Positions 11,623-21,437 of a DNA stretch of 64,000 bases are shown here, piece after piece (position 1 is the stretch's first letter; the number at the start of each line of letters is the position of its first letter). Source of the DNA: Capillidium heterosporum (taxonomy: Eukaryota > Entomophthoromycota > Entomophthoromycetes > Entomophthorales > Capillidiaceae). The stretch is taken from NCBI GenBank assembly GCA_016630905.1, contig WBMQ01000004.1:1488001-1552000 (forward strand), in the 5' to 3' direction. Both the position numbers and the translations under genes were made by a program. Under the pieces are notes generated by a model, which did no database searches, was not told the DNA's origin, and was given only the letters and a program-made list of their open reading frames with translations.

Positions 11623-12132
11623 CTAAGCTAAGCCTTGGGAATATATCTACTTTTGCTGCTTAAACTTAAACCAGGATAGAGGCAGTAATAACTCTTATAA
11701 ACCTTCGGATTGCTCTATTCTAAACTATCGCTAGTACTCGTTTTAATTTAAACAGCAGTATGAAAAGAAATAGGCTGAAAACTTTAAATTGAAATATATG
11801 GGCATTAAAACTATAACATCTACTTTTTCATTTCTTATTTGATGCTTATGTGACTGTTTAATGTTGGGTGTGTCTGATTGGATTCCCCTATCGAAGCAAA
11901 TAAAGGTTGAGTATTCTCGAGCTATATTTGCGTTAAACAATTTATAGCTGTCTGTTTTGGCTTTTCAGGAAGACTATTCGTCTGCATAGAAAAAATTTGT
12001 GATCAGCGATGTTACGTTTTTGCAGTTTAGCCAATATAAAGACTTGCAATCAACTCTTATTGGAATTTCAATAAGGCGAGTAATTTTCAAGTTCAAGAAA
12101 CCAACCCGACAATACCTTGTTTAGCTCCGAAA
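11623..12132. other. Divergent promoter region UBC6 / cyclin gene
   Basis: About 510 bases between two divergent starts. A 65-codon frame on the minus strand (11743-11940) has no homology I recognise and is treated as chance. Confidence 0.5.
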
Positions 12133-14476
12133 ATGGTGAAAAAAAATAAAATAAATTCGACCAGAAAAGAAACCGACGAAGAAATAGAGGAGTTGGAAAA
12201 GAGTACTCTCGAAGAACCTTCGCATGAAACTAGCTCAATTGAAGAGTCAAGAAGTTCAAGTAGGCCGAAAAGAGCAGCAGCCTCTAAAGTTATCACCTAC
12301 AACCTTAAAACAATAACTAAGGGCAAAAAGTCCAAAGAACCTTCAGATAGTTCAAAGAAAGGAAGCTCAATCTCAGGTTTAGCTAAAAAAGCTCGAAAAA
12401 TCAAATCGGACGAAGCAGAATTGAACCAGTCTATATCTTCAACTTCAACAATAGATTCATTAAAATCAATCCAGAGCGATTCCCCACTTAGTAGATCAAG
12501 TATAAGAGATAAAAATCAGAAGGCTAGTATTGAAATGGTTTTATCAAAAAAAAGTGATGGTAAGAGTAAGCCTATTTTCTATTATAGCTAATAGTCTATA
12601 CTTTCATAGAATCCATAGAGCAAGCCAATATTAACCCAAACAATTCTTATAAGGAAATAGAATCGACATTGAATACAACTGATCAACTAACATATCCAAC
12701 GAATGTACAAAGTAAGAAAAATTAAAGATAGGTAGACAATAGCTAATCTTAAAAGATATACCCACTGTCTCTAGCAATGAAGATACAGCTTCACCACTAT
12801 CAAGCTCTGCTCGCAATACTTCAGATATTAAGCAACCATATGAAGATGCAGTTTCAAATTCAGATTTCGTTAATGAATCATTTAGTATGCAAGTAGACCA
12901 TAAAGAAATATCAAAGCAAGCCGAAGCTCAAGTTGTACCTCAAACTAAGCCAAGTGTAACTTTTGATGTAGCTTTGTCAAAATTGGATAGGTATTTGGAC
13001 ACCCATCCCGAAAACCATTGGTGGAGAAGTAACGACCAAAGTGACAACCTTAGTATACCTTACGAAGTTGCACTTGCTTCCGGATTAATCGATGTCAATG
13101 AAGTTATAGCGATAAAGGAGGATTTGGATTCGAGTGAGCCACAAGATTATGTCGTTGGGAACTCTGCTCATCCTTTTATACCGGTTAACAGTAAACTGTT
13201 TTAGTTTTTTAATTTATTTATAATATAAGGTAAAAGTGATGGTGGTTTTACTCCAATTCGAAGGCTCAAGTTCTACTACTCGTTATCAGAGATCGAAGGA
13301 TCAGCAAAGGTTTTTCAATCGCACACGAGCACCAAGCAGCTATTTCAGTTTCGATCCATTATCGTAGCGGTAATAATTCGCACCTCGTACAAGCTAGGAT
13401 TCCCAATCAACACTATAAATCGAGCACTTCGGAACTTCCATGCTTTCTACTTATTTAAAGCTAAAGAAGATTTTTCACCGATGGTAACTTTTGAATGCAA
13501 CCTTTATAATACTGAATTTTAACATGCTAATGTAATGTTAATTTAGGATATGGTTTTATCATGTATATCTTTAGCTGGGAAGGAAGAAGACACTTTCAAG
13601 AAGATTGACGATATTGTAGCAGCCGGACTATATACTATCGAACACCACTTCCCAAATGCTTCCATGATTCGAATTTTCCCAGATCAGAAGAGTCGATGTC
13701 TAGATTTAGAAAAGATATTGCTTTCGATTCACTGTTTTAAATTCGATTTCGTCCATCCAACCGAGCTTTTATTTCAGTTTATGAGCGTGCTATCATGTAT
13801 TTGTATTTCACTACGAACCATTCTAATAATATTAGTGGGCTCATCGAAGATTACCAAGCTGGCTTTTGATCTTATTAATGAAAGGTATAGTACTTTAGAT
13901 AAGCTGCATGCTTTAAAGCAATAGAATTATGAACACTAATTTACAACTCCATTTAGCTTCCGATTTCAATCTTGTCTAAGATTCCCTGCCCAAGTCATAA
14001 CCTGTGGATCGCTAATTCTAGCCAATTTAATAGTAGAACCCACTTCCCAGATGTCTTTAAACACCGATTGGTACACTAGATTTGTCTGTCAGACCGACAC
14101 TATAAACTGTAACTTTCATTTGATAATCCAATCTAATATATAATTAGATTTTTGTTTCAGCTTACTAGATGATCTGTTGAATACGATACTTTTAATCAAC
14201 GATATCGAAGGGACTACTGATTTGACTGAAGGAAATTCAAATACTCCTTCTGGTTCTACACATCTCTACCAGGGTGTCCTTCCTACCTGCCTCGTCCAGC
14301 ATATGTCGATTGATCAAATCAAAGAACTCAAATCTAAGTTTTTCTCTGAAGAAAATAAGAGCCTTAACACTAATGAATCAATCGTGCAACCACCTATAAT
14401 ATTCCACAAAAAGGTGAACCAACTGTTTAAAATTTCAACCAAACCTCAAACTGCTGGTACGAGGTATCTTTTCTAA
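12133..14476 (+). CDS. Cyclin of the transcriptional CTD-kinase type (Ctk2 / cyclin K-like)
   Basis: About seven exons; start ATG 12133, stop 14474-14476. The first 250-300 residues are a low-complexity Ser/Lys/Glu region with basic patches (RPKRAAASK, AKKARKIK), probably nuclear localisation signals. A cyclin box follows from about 13018: HPENHWWRS, GSAKVFQSH, LFQFRSIIVAVIIRTSYKLG, NRALRNFHAFYLF, then SCISLAGKEEDTFKKIDDIV and LEKILLSIHCFKFDFVHPTELL. This order matches the first cyclin fold of K/T/L/Ctk2 cyclins, which activate kinases that phosphorylate the RNA polymerase II tail. The second fold is divergent. The junction near 14110-14170 is not certain. The long N-terminal extension is unusual for Ctk2. 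The exact subfamily needs a profile search. Confidence 0.72.
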
Positions 14477-15049
14477 TTGTTAAAGTTGAAGCCTGTTTGT
14501 AGTAATCTGCTTATAAATATATCAATTTTATAATAAAGGTATGAAATTTGATAAGCGTCTATATTTTATAAGTATGCAAGTTATTTATATAAAGCAATGC
14601 TGACAGATTAGTATTGCTAATTAGAAGTATATTCCGTCGCTTAAATTTTCTAAATTCTAATATTTTTTTGCATATTTAAGAATCTGGTAGTAACGTTGGT
14701 GATATATGTGTAGTTTCCTATGTATTTTTTACATTTAAAAGTAAATTATCAATGGTTACTTGTAAGAAGCTAACGTATATTTGAAAGCTGAATGAACAAT
14801 CTTATATATTCGTTTGTAATACCTTATTTGTGAATATTTTAATAGTATACTTCATTTGATCAACTATTTCTATCAAACTCACTCATCCATTGGTTATTAC
14901 ATCATTTCTGACCATTCAATTTTCACCAAAGAATCTAATAAAAGACTGATAATTGACGATGTTGATTCTTGATGAGATTTCCAAACAGTGAGTATACCGA
15001 CGCAGAATCACGAAAAATCTTCAAGTACACTATAAGAGACTATTGAATC
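14477..15049. other. Intergenic region
   Basis: About 570 AT-rich bases between two genes on the plus strand. No gene or repeat is seen. Confidence 0.55.
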
Positions 15050-16273
15050 ATGCAAAGGGCTACAGTTACTCTAATATTAGGCGGGCTATATTTAATAGGC
15101 TTCCTACACTCGACATTCTTCCATCAACAGTACGAACACATTCTATTCTTCCAAGTTTCCCATCCCATTATTGCCGTATGCTTCCAAGCAACTGTTATCC
15201 TATTCAACAACCTCAACTTCCTACTTAAGTTGCCTATATTTTTTACTTACTATCTATATTTGGATTATAGGAATTATAATGAAAATAAAAGAACTTTGTT
15301 CCAACATTTCAACCATGTCAATGGCTTGTATCGATATCCGTCAACTACTAGCTTTATCTTTAAGGAATTTGAGTATTATCCTAGAAAGCAGTTATTCTAC
15401 AGCAAAAAACAGACTTCAGACGATGTGATGGCCATCATTATGCAAGATTTAACTGACCCTACATTTCTGCAAGAGTTATTTATGATCGACAGGGTAAGAG
15501 GAGAGACGAACAGAGCTATAATACTATCGCATTATTACGAGCTTGCCAAATATACAAATAGCTTGTCGGTCGACCTATATGGTGATCCTTACTACGAAGT
15601 TCAAGATGGATACTACGGAGAAGCTACCAGTAAACTACTTTTGAAAGCTATGCCAGAATGTAACTTCTCAGAACAGTATGGAGACCTTTCATCCGAATCA
15701 CAAATTTCTGGTAAATTTTATTTACATATTGTTTTAAGTTATTTTTATTTAGATTTGACAATAGCATCCCACTTAAAGGTTTATCGCTATTTGGACGATT
15801 ACACGCTGGTCAAGCAGACTCCTCTCCAAGATGCTGTAAGTAGGATACACACTAAGCCTAAGTCGTTTCTAAAGGTTCTACGGGCAGAAGAATCCAACTG
15901 TATAAATCCTGATATCTTCGTCGAAGCTTATAAAGCCGAATTTACTTTCAACCTACGTCGTGAAGCAATATTTCCTGAGGCGTTCATGATACCTCTGCCT
16001 ACCCAAATATTCCTAAGGGAAACCTCGACCCCACCTTCAAAAGTTGAAATTTTGGGAGAGATTGGTGAGGAGGAAGTTACCTTTTATTCAGGTCCTTACG
16101 TAAGTCAAATCGATAACTTTTTGTATCGAACCGATGTATGTAAGTTTAATAGTACGTACCCTTTGGTTGGCGTCTTTAAAGTCAGGTTCCTATCTTCGAA
16201 CAATACGAAACGGTACATGGGATTTGGTGGTATAGAAGTTTACTCGAGGGTTTTTAGACCTATTGTTGACTGA
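15050..16273 (+). CDS. Putative SUN-domain-like nuclear envelope protein
   Basis: An open frame of 407 codons from ATG 15050. It probably contains a 42-nt intron at 15711-15752 (GTAAATTT...TTTATTTAG) whose removal keeps frame and gives about 393 residues. The N-terminus has hydrophobic segments at about residues 5-25 and 35-70, so the protein is membrane-bound. The C-terminal third resembles the SUN fold: EAIFPEAFMIPLPTQIFL, STPPSKVEILGEIGEEE, then VGVFKVRFLSSNNTKRYMG and GGIEVYS, in the order of the strands around the conserved SUN 'APK.F.V.G' and 'lsN.g...Y.c.yr..vhG' blocks. The match is by eye and weak. If correct, the protein would sit in the inner nuclear membrane. The fallback call is a membrane protein of unknown function. 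Confidence 0.55.
   Translation: MQRATVTLILGGLYLIGFLHSTFFHQQYEHILFFQVSHPIIAVCFQATVILFNNLNFLLKLPIFFTYYLYLDYRNYNENKRTLFQHFNHVNGLYRYPSTTSFIFKEFEYYPRKQLFYSKKQTSDDVMAIIMQDLTDPTFLQELFMIDRVRGETNRAIILSHYYELAKYTNSLSVDLYGDPYYEVQDGYYGEATSKLLLKAMPECNFSEQYGDLSSESQISGKFYLHIVLSYFYLDLTIASHLKVYRYLDDYTLVKQTPLQDAVSRIHTKPKSFLKVLRAEESNCINPDIFVEAYKAEFTFNLRREAIFPEAFMIPLPTQIFLRETSTPPSKVEILGEIGEEEVTFYSGPYVSQIDNFLYRTDVCKFNSTYPLVGVFKVRFLSSNNTKRYMGFGGIEVYSRVFRPIVD
15711..15752 (+). other. Probable 42-nt in-frame intron
   Basis: The stretch begins GTAAATTT and ends TTTATTTAG, like the other introns of the window. It is a multiple of three with no stop. Retained, it would insert a hydrophobic GKFYLHIVLSYFYL-like stretch into the soluble domain; removed, it joins SQIS to DLTIAS cleanly. 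Confidence 0.6.
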
Positions 16274-16963
16274 GGACTTAAGTATATATACTATACCTTT
16301 ACATGTTTGCATTTTTAGTTCACTAGCCATTAAAGTAGTTATGAACTTACTTTACTCGCTCTTTTGTGTATATTTGTTTAGAATCTCTTTAAAGATACGC
16401 TAATTTTTTGAATTCGTTCATAGGTTTAAGTGCCATTGGGTGATGGGATATAAATAGTTCATAAGTCAGATCCATCAATTGAAGACTCAAATACAATAAA
16501 GACACATAACATCTCCTTTTACTTAGCCTAACCCTATTTTGATCAAATGTATATATTGAAATCAACTCAGATTAAGCATTGCTTTCATAGACTGTTGGTG
16601 ATATTTGGTTTAAATTTTGAGGGAATGTGAGTTTGCTTGGTATTTTAATTTTTAGATGGATGCTAAACAGTTAAAGTAATAACATCGCTAGTCCATTGGA
16701 TGGGATTAAGATTGTAAGATACTTGAATTTTATATAAAGCACTTTAATATAGATCTATCAACTTAGGTGTAAAACTTTGGCAAGTACTTTAGTAAGTTAA
16801 ATCTGAAATAATTCCCTTAAAAAGTAATGTGTTGATACATAGTCTTTGGGTTATGCTGTATATATAAACTGTTGGTCTGAAATTGATTTTATTTCGCTAT
16901 AAAAGAACCAAAATGACACTTTTATTCCAATGTTAAGTTCTATAACAGTGAGTGTCCATCGAG
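16274..16963. other. Convergent intergenic region
   Basis: About 690 AT-rich bases between two convergent genes. Nothing beyond 3' UTR sequence is supported. Confidence 0.5.
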
Positions 16964-18144
16964 CTATTCGCTTACTTTAGTTGAAACTTCAACACTCTCA
17001 TCCTTCTTATCAGTTTCTGAATTGATTTCAGATTCTGGGATAATCGCTTCATCTTTCGTTTCAGTTTCCGAGATTTTACTTTCAACGGAAATAGTTTCTC
17101 TCCCAGTGTCTACTTTAGCTTCCTTCAAGGCATGGTGCTCCTGCATAGTCAACTGGAGGTTGAATCGCTTAAACTTGTTGAAATCCTCAACTACACTCAT
17201 ACCACATATGCTCTACGAAAGTTAAGTCCCTAGGCTAAGATAATTTAAGTTTACCTTGAAGATTTCGACGATAACGGTAAGTTCCGGTGTATTGAGGTCG
17301 ACTATGTGGGGTTGGCCTACGTATCCAGCAAAGGTTTTGATCATAGTATCGCGATCGTACTCGTTACGCATCCTACATTTGTAAGCAATGGCAAACTAGA
17401 CAAATTAATTTAACAACTAGTTGAAAAGTTACTCTTTTGGGAACGATTTCGCCTTCTGAGTTAGGGGTATGGAAGTAAGGTTCCAAGATACTTTTAGCCA
17501 TGGCTTCCATATCGGCCATATTGGCATGGCAGGTATTGACTATCGGTAACAACCTTGAGATAAACCTTTACAACTAAGTATTTATGTTGATAAGAAAAAT
17601 TACCTGGAACCAGTCACTCCTGTTTCATAAGTTTTATTAAATAGATGCTGAACGAAGGAAATAGGCTCAATTGGGTCGATACATTTGACGAATATCATAC
17701 AGTCGATCTGAGTTTTTACTAGGGTGAATATGTGCTTTTTCTTCTTGTTCTTCATACTAGCTATCTCCTTCTCGATGCTGTCTTCAACTTCAGCTTCCTC
17801 TTCCTCCTCGACAAAACCGTTGACAACTTCATCGATATTAGGGTACAGCTCTCTAGCCAACTGATGAAATAAGAAATTAATACACATCTATTATTAGTAG
17901 GCTACCTCTCCAAACAACTCGTAGGCTTCTTGGGTACACTTTTTCTCCCGATTCCTATCACAGAATATGAGGAACCCTTTCAAATTGGGAACTACGTCAA
18001 AGTTGGTCTTGGCTCGGTACTGATCCTTTTATAAAGCTTTAAAATTTTGTGAAAGATAGGGTATGTAAAGGAACGTTCAATTACCTTGGACCTGCAAAAC
18101 TTCTTGATTTTCTCCCTTTTGATGTTGTTAACTTCACGTTTCAT
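16964..18144 (-). CDS. TAN1: THUMP-domain tRNA acetylation factor Tan1 (THUMPD1)
   Basis: About five exons, start ATG at 18144 (MKREVNNIKREKIKKFC). Family blocks appear in order: LKGFLIFCDRNREKKCTQEAYELFGE, an acidic linker (FVEEEEEAEVEDS), FVKCIDPIEPISFVQHLF, TGVTGSRRLLPIVNTC, then the THUMP core KRFAIAYKCRMRNEYDRDTMI and IVDLNTPELTVIVEIFKHMCG, close to the FNKFKRFNLQ end of the domain. A Ser/Glu-rich tail follows. Tan1 binds tRNA through its THUMP domain and partners with the acetyltransferase Kre33/NAT10 to make N4-acetylcytidine at position 12 of tRNA-Leu and tRNA-Ser. Confidence 0.92.
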
Positions 18145-18640
18145 CTTTGAGAAGCTTTTAATTTTCGAAAAACTTTGATATTAATCTAGCAAAATTTTTG
18201 ATTTGGAGATGAAGATTCATTAGTGAATTCCTATTCCAAAATTCTTTGATAACCCTCCGCCAAATTTGAAGTTTTGTAATGGACTACACGATTTTATTGC
18301 AAAAGATTGGTAAAAAGGGATAAAGATATCAGCTCTTGTTTGGATAGCTTTACCTACCCTTTCTCCCTCTAAATTCACAATAAAGCAATCATTGATAGCA
18401 TCTGTTTTTAGCAAAAAATTCTTTACTTGAATATTTGCTTTCTACTTTTATAGCTTCCAATACATTTCGCATTATATCGAAAAGTTATAATACGATAAAA
18501 GGGATTCTATATGAAATATTATACATAGTGAGAGTAGTAGTAAATAAATATTTTATAAAGTGATGGTACTACTTCACACCAACAAAATAAAACAGTATAC
18601 TAAATATTAAAAAAACCAACTATATTAGCAGAATGTAACT
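18145..18640. other. Intergenic region Tan1 promoter / ABHD12-A 3' UTR
   Basis: About 500 bases, AT-rich. A 64-codon minus-strand frame at 18220-18414 has no recognisable product. Confidence 0.5.
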
Positions 18641-19872
18641 TTATTCCAACTTCTTCCAAAACAGAGTTACCGTATCCGCAAAGACTTTGAAAGTAGGAAT
18701 ATCATTATGGTTGGCATCCTTCAACTCAGCGAAACTAACCCATCTTATCTTGTCATCCCCATTGATCTTATCCTCGACTCGAATTAACTTTTGGTGGGCG
18801 GCTTCGTTGATCTCTACCTCCTCCACTTTGTTAACCTTTTCCTCCTTTAAAAACTTGTCAATGAAACGTTGGAACAAGCTATGTGAATGATGAACACCGA
18901 TATCAACGTCCAATGAACCATGAAATATTAAAGTATCCGTTTGGATATCGGTGATAATGGCACTAGAGTTAAACTTGTGTTGGAGTAGGGGTAAAGCGTA
19001 GGTGTCAATATAAGGCACCTTCTTCAAAGGGTACAGCAGAGGCAAGAATTTGAACAATTTGTAATCGAACATAACTTCATATATAGATGTGAAAGGAGCC
19101 GTCAACAGGAGACTTCTGGGGAACCTTCCACTTAAGTTTAAGAAGTGAGTCAACTTGACCGCTACACCGGTGCCTAAACTATGGCCCAAGATACTGATGC
19201 GACTTGGGTCCAAGCCCAAATCGACTAAGTGGTCAAAGACTATCAAACTATCTTGGAACAATCCCAACTCGCTAGGTTCACCTGAACTATCACCGAATCC
19301 ACGGTAATCTAGCACGATCAAGTTTGCGTTGAGTTTGTCGGTGACGGCACTGTAAGTTGGAAATCTAATGGAGGAACCTCGGTTTCCTGCGTTGCCATGT
19401 AGGTAGAGGATGGTATCATAATCCTTGTTTATCAACTGTTTCTCGTAGAACTCTGAGTTGAACTTGGATTTTAACTCCAAGTCAGATTTACTGAGGTCGA
19501 GTTGGGGTTGTACATCAGACTCGTAAAATTTCTTGGGTAAGATTTGCCATAGTCCTTTGGTAATAAATATAAATGTCATTTATAAAAGCAGTAAAGTTAC
19601 CTAGTTGTACTTGATCGGTAGAAGGTAGGTTGAAGTTATAAACTTCAAAAGGCTTAAAACCGAAATGTTCAGGTTCTACCAAAAAGCTACTAGCTGGTAA
19701 GTTCACCCAATTTAGATAGATTAATTTTGACTGTATCGAGTCCTGTACGACTACTACCAGTAAACCCTAAATAAAAAACAAAGCACTGTTAGCTAAAACC
19801 ATCAATTCAACTTACTATATATATGGTTAACGCTATAAGGGTATGCTTTATTGTAGATGTCAACAATCCCAT
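18641..19872 (-). CDS. ABHD12-like membrane serine hydrolase, copy A
   Basis: Three exons; exon 3 is 19554-18641. The start ATG at 19872 gives MGLLTSTIKHTLIALTIYI, continuing into GLLVVVV: one N-terminal membrane segment. The hydrolase domain shows the oxyanion strand LYLHGNAGNRG, LDYRGFGDSSGEPSELGL, the nucleophile elbow ILGHSLGTG (Ser), FHGSLDVDIGVHH (Asp) and DANHNDI (His), so the triad is complete. This layout fits ABHD12/ABHD13-type lipid hydrolases (lysophospholipid or monoacylglycerol substrates, ER-facing). The substrate cannot be told from sequence. A degenerate paralogue lies at 46352-47544. Confidence 0.87.
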
Positions 19873-20604
19873 CTTTCTCTTATTTCTTGTTAAAAATGGC
19901 TGAATGAGCTGGGAGGCTTGTTGAAGATTTCGACTGGAATTTCAAATTTGCTAAACCTTGTGATCACAGTCGCTGGCTAAATTTTGGACACGTCACCGAC
20001 TTATTAAACTCTCTGCAGTGTAGGTGAATATTTCCACACATTTTAAGCCAATAGATACTACATAGGTTACATTTCTAATTCTATTATTGGCCACTGCAAA
20101 TAATAATTAAAGAGTTTTTGGCAATGAAGATACTCTTGGTTGTCCAAAGACATTAAACTACTATCATAGGCAGAAACTATTGCAACATCCCATTAAATTC
20201 TTTTCAGAAAAATTATGGGATAGTTTTTGATCAAAGTAGTAAGCTACTAGGTATATGTAAGATATATTTTGCTCTGTTGTAATGTAGAGTATTCTGTACC
20301 TTCTATAAAGCTGTTGTAAATAATTATTGATTTTATTAGATGTAGAAGATGGTATAGCAGTTTGATTAGGATATAATTATGTTTCAAAGATATATCTAGA
20401 TAGCCGGGTTACTGGTAAACTTAGTTGAGTTGAATAGGCCTTGCTTCAGGCCCTTAGCGTAACTGTCAAACAAGTTCACTATAAAAATCACTGGAGCCTA
20501 CCGTAGTAGTCTAGATTGACTATAACACTGTTCTATTATTTTTGATTAAAATATTGATATACCTTGACAATTTACCTTTTGGTTGGTTATCACTAATTTA
20601 AAGT

Positions 20605-20660
20605 AAAGTTGAGTTGGGCTTGCACCTCAACTTGTATGGCTTTCAACTCAACTCAACTTC
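20605..20660. repeat. Imperfect inverted repeat
   Basis: AAAGTTGAGTTG at 20605-20616 faces CAACTCAACTTC at 20649-20660, 11 of 12 bases paired, with further CAACTC/CTCAAC units in between. It could form a hairpin or be clustered sites for one DNA-binding protein. Confidence 0.5.
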
Positions 20661-21421
20661 AAGTTTAACCAACAGCTATATCAAATTGAACTCAAGTTGT
20701 CTTCGGGTATATCATTCTTGATTTTTGAGTATGTAAATCCCAGCCTAGCTCTAGACCTTTTATTCATTTCGAAATGCGCAACTATCAGCTAGATCACATA
20801 TTTCTATAGAAGACTACTATCTTAAAACTACAGTATGAAACCAATTGAGCTGTCAGTTTAGAAGGCTTCATAAGCTTATTACAAGTGTTCAAAATAGCAT
20901 ATCAACTGTAAAGGCCCACATCCTTTGATTTTTACTATAAATTTTACATCGGCGTATAAAATAATAAATTTGAGGTACTGATCTACTATAAAAAGCTTTA
21001 GCTATATACACACAATAGCTTCCTATATTTAACCTTTTGTACTATTTAGATAGATGGATGTTATATTTAAGCTTGGATGTTTAAATATGTTTGTTTACTT
21101 GTAAGTGTATATTTGCAAAAATTAATAACATGATGTAGCTAAAATATCATTCACTATACATCGAATAGCTAACTATATATATATGCACTTTAGAATTAGG
21201 TAAAATAGTGTATACGTGCTTATCAAATTGATACACTTTATCATCCCAATTCTATATATGTACCATCAGCTTCATAAATCCATTACCCTTATAACATCAC
21301 TATACAGCATAAATCAAATATATAAAATCTAGACTCCAATCTGCTATAAAAATAACTGCTTTGAACTTTTTATTATAAACTATAGTCAATTTTCAATCAT
21401 CATCCTACATTTCTATACCCC

Positions 21422-21437
21422 CAGGCACTTGTGCCTG
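21422..21437. repeat. Short perfect inverted repeat
   Basis: CAGGCAC TT GTGCCTG: seven-base arms around two bases. It is GC-rich against AT-rich surroundings and could be a protein site. It lies about 4.8 kb upstream of the zinc-finger gene. Confidence 0.45.

Noticed and set aside
11743-11940. Minus-strand 65-codon ORF in the UBC6/cyclin promoter region
   Set aside because: Lies in a divergent promoter region, no recognisable feature, no splice partner.
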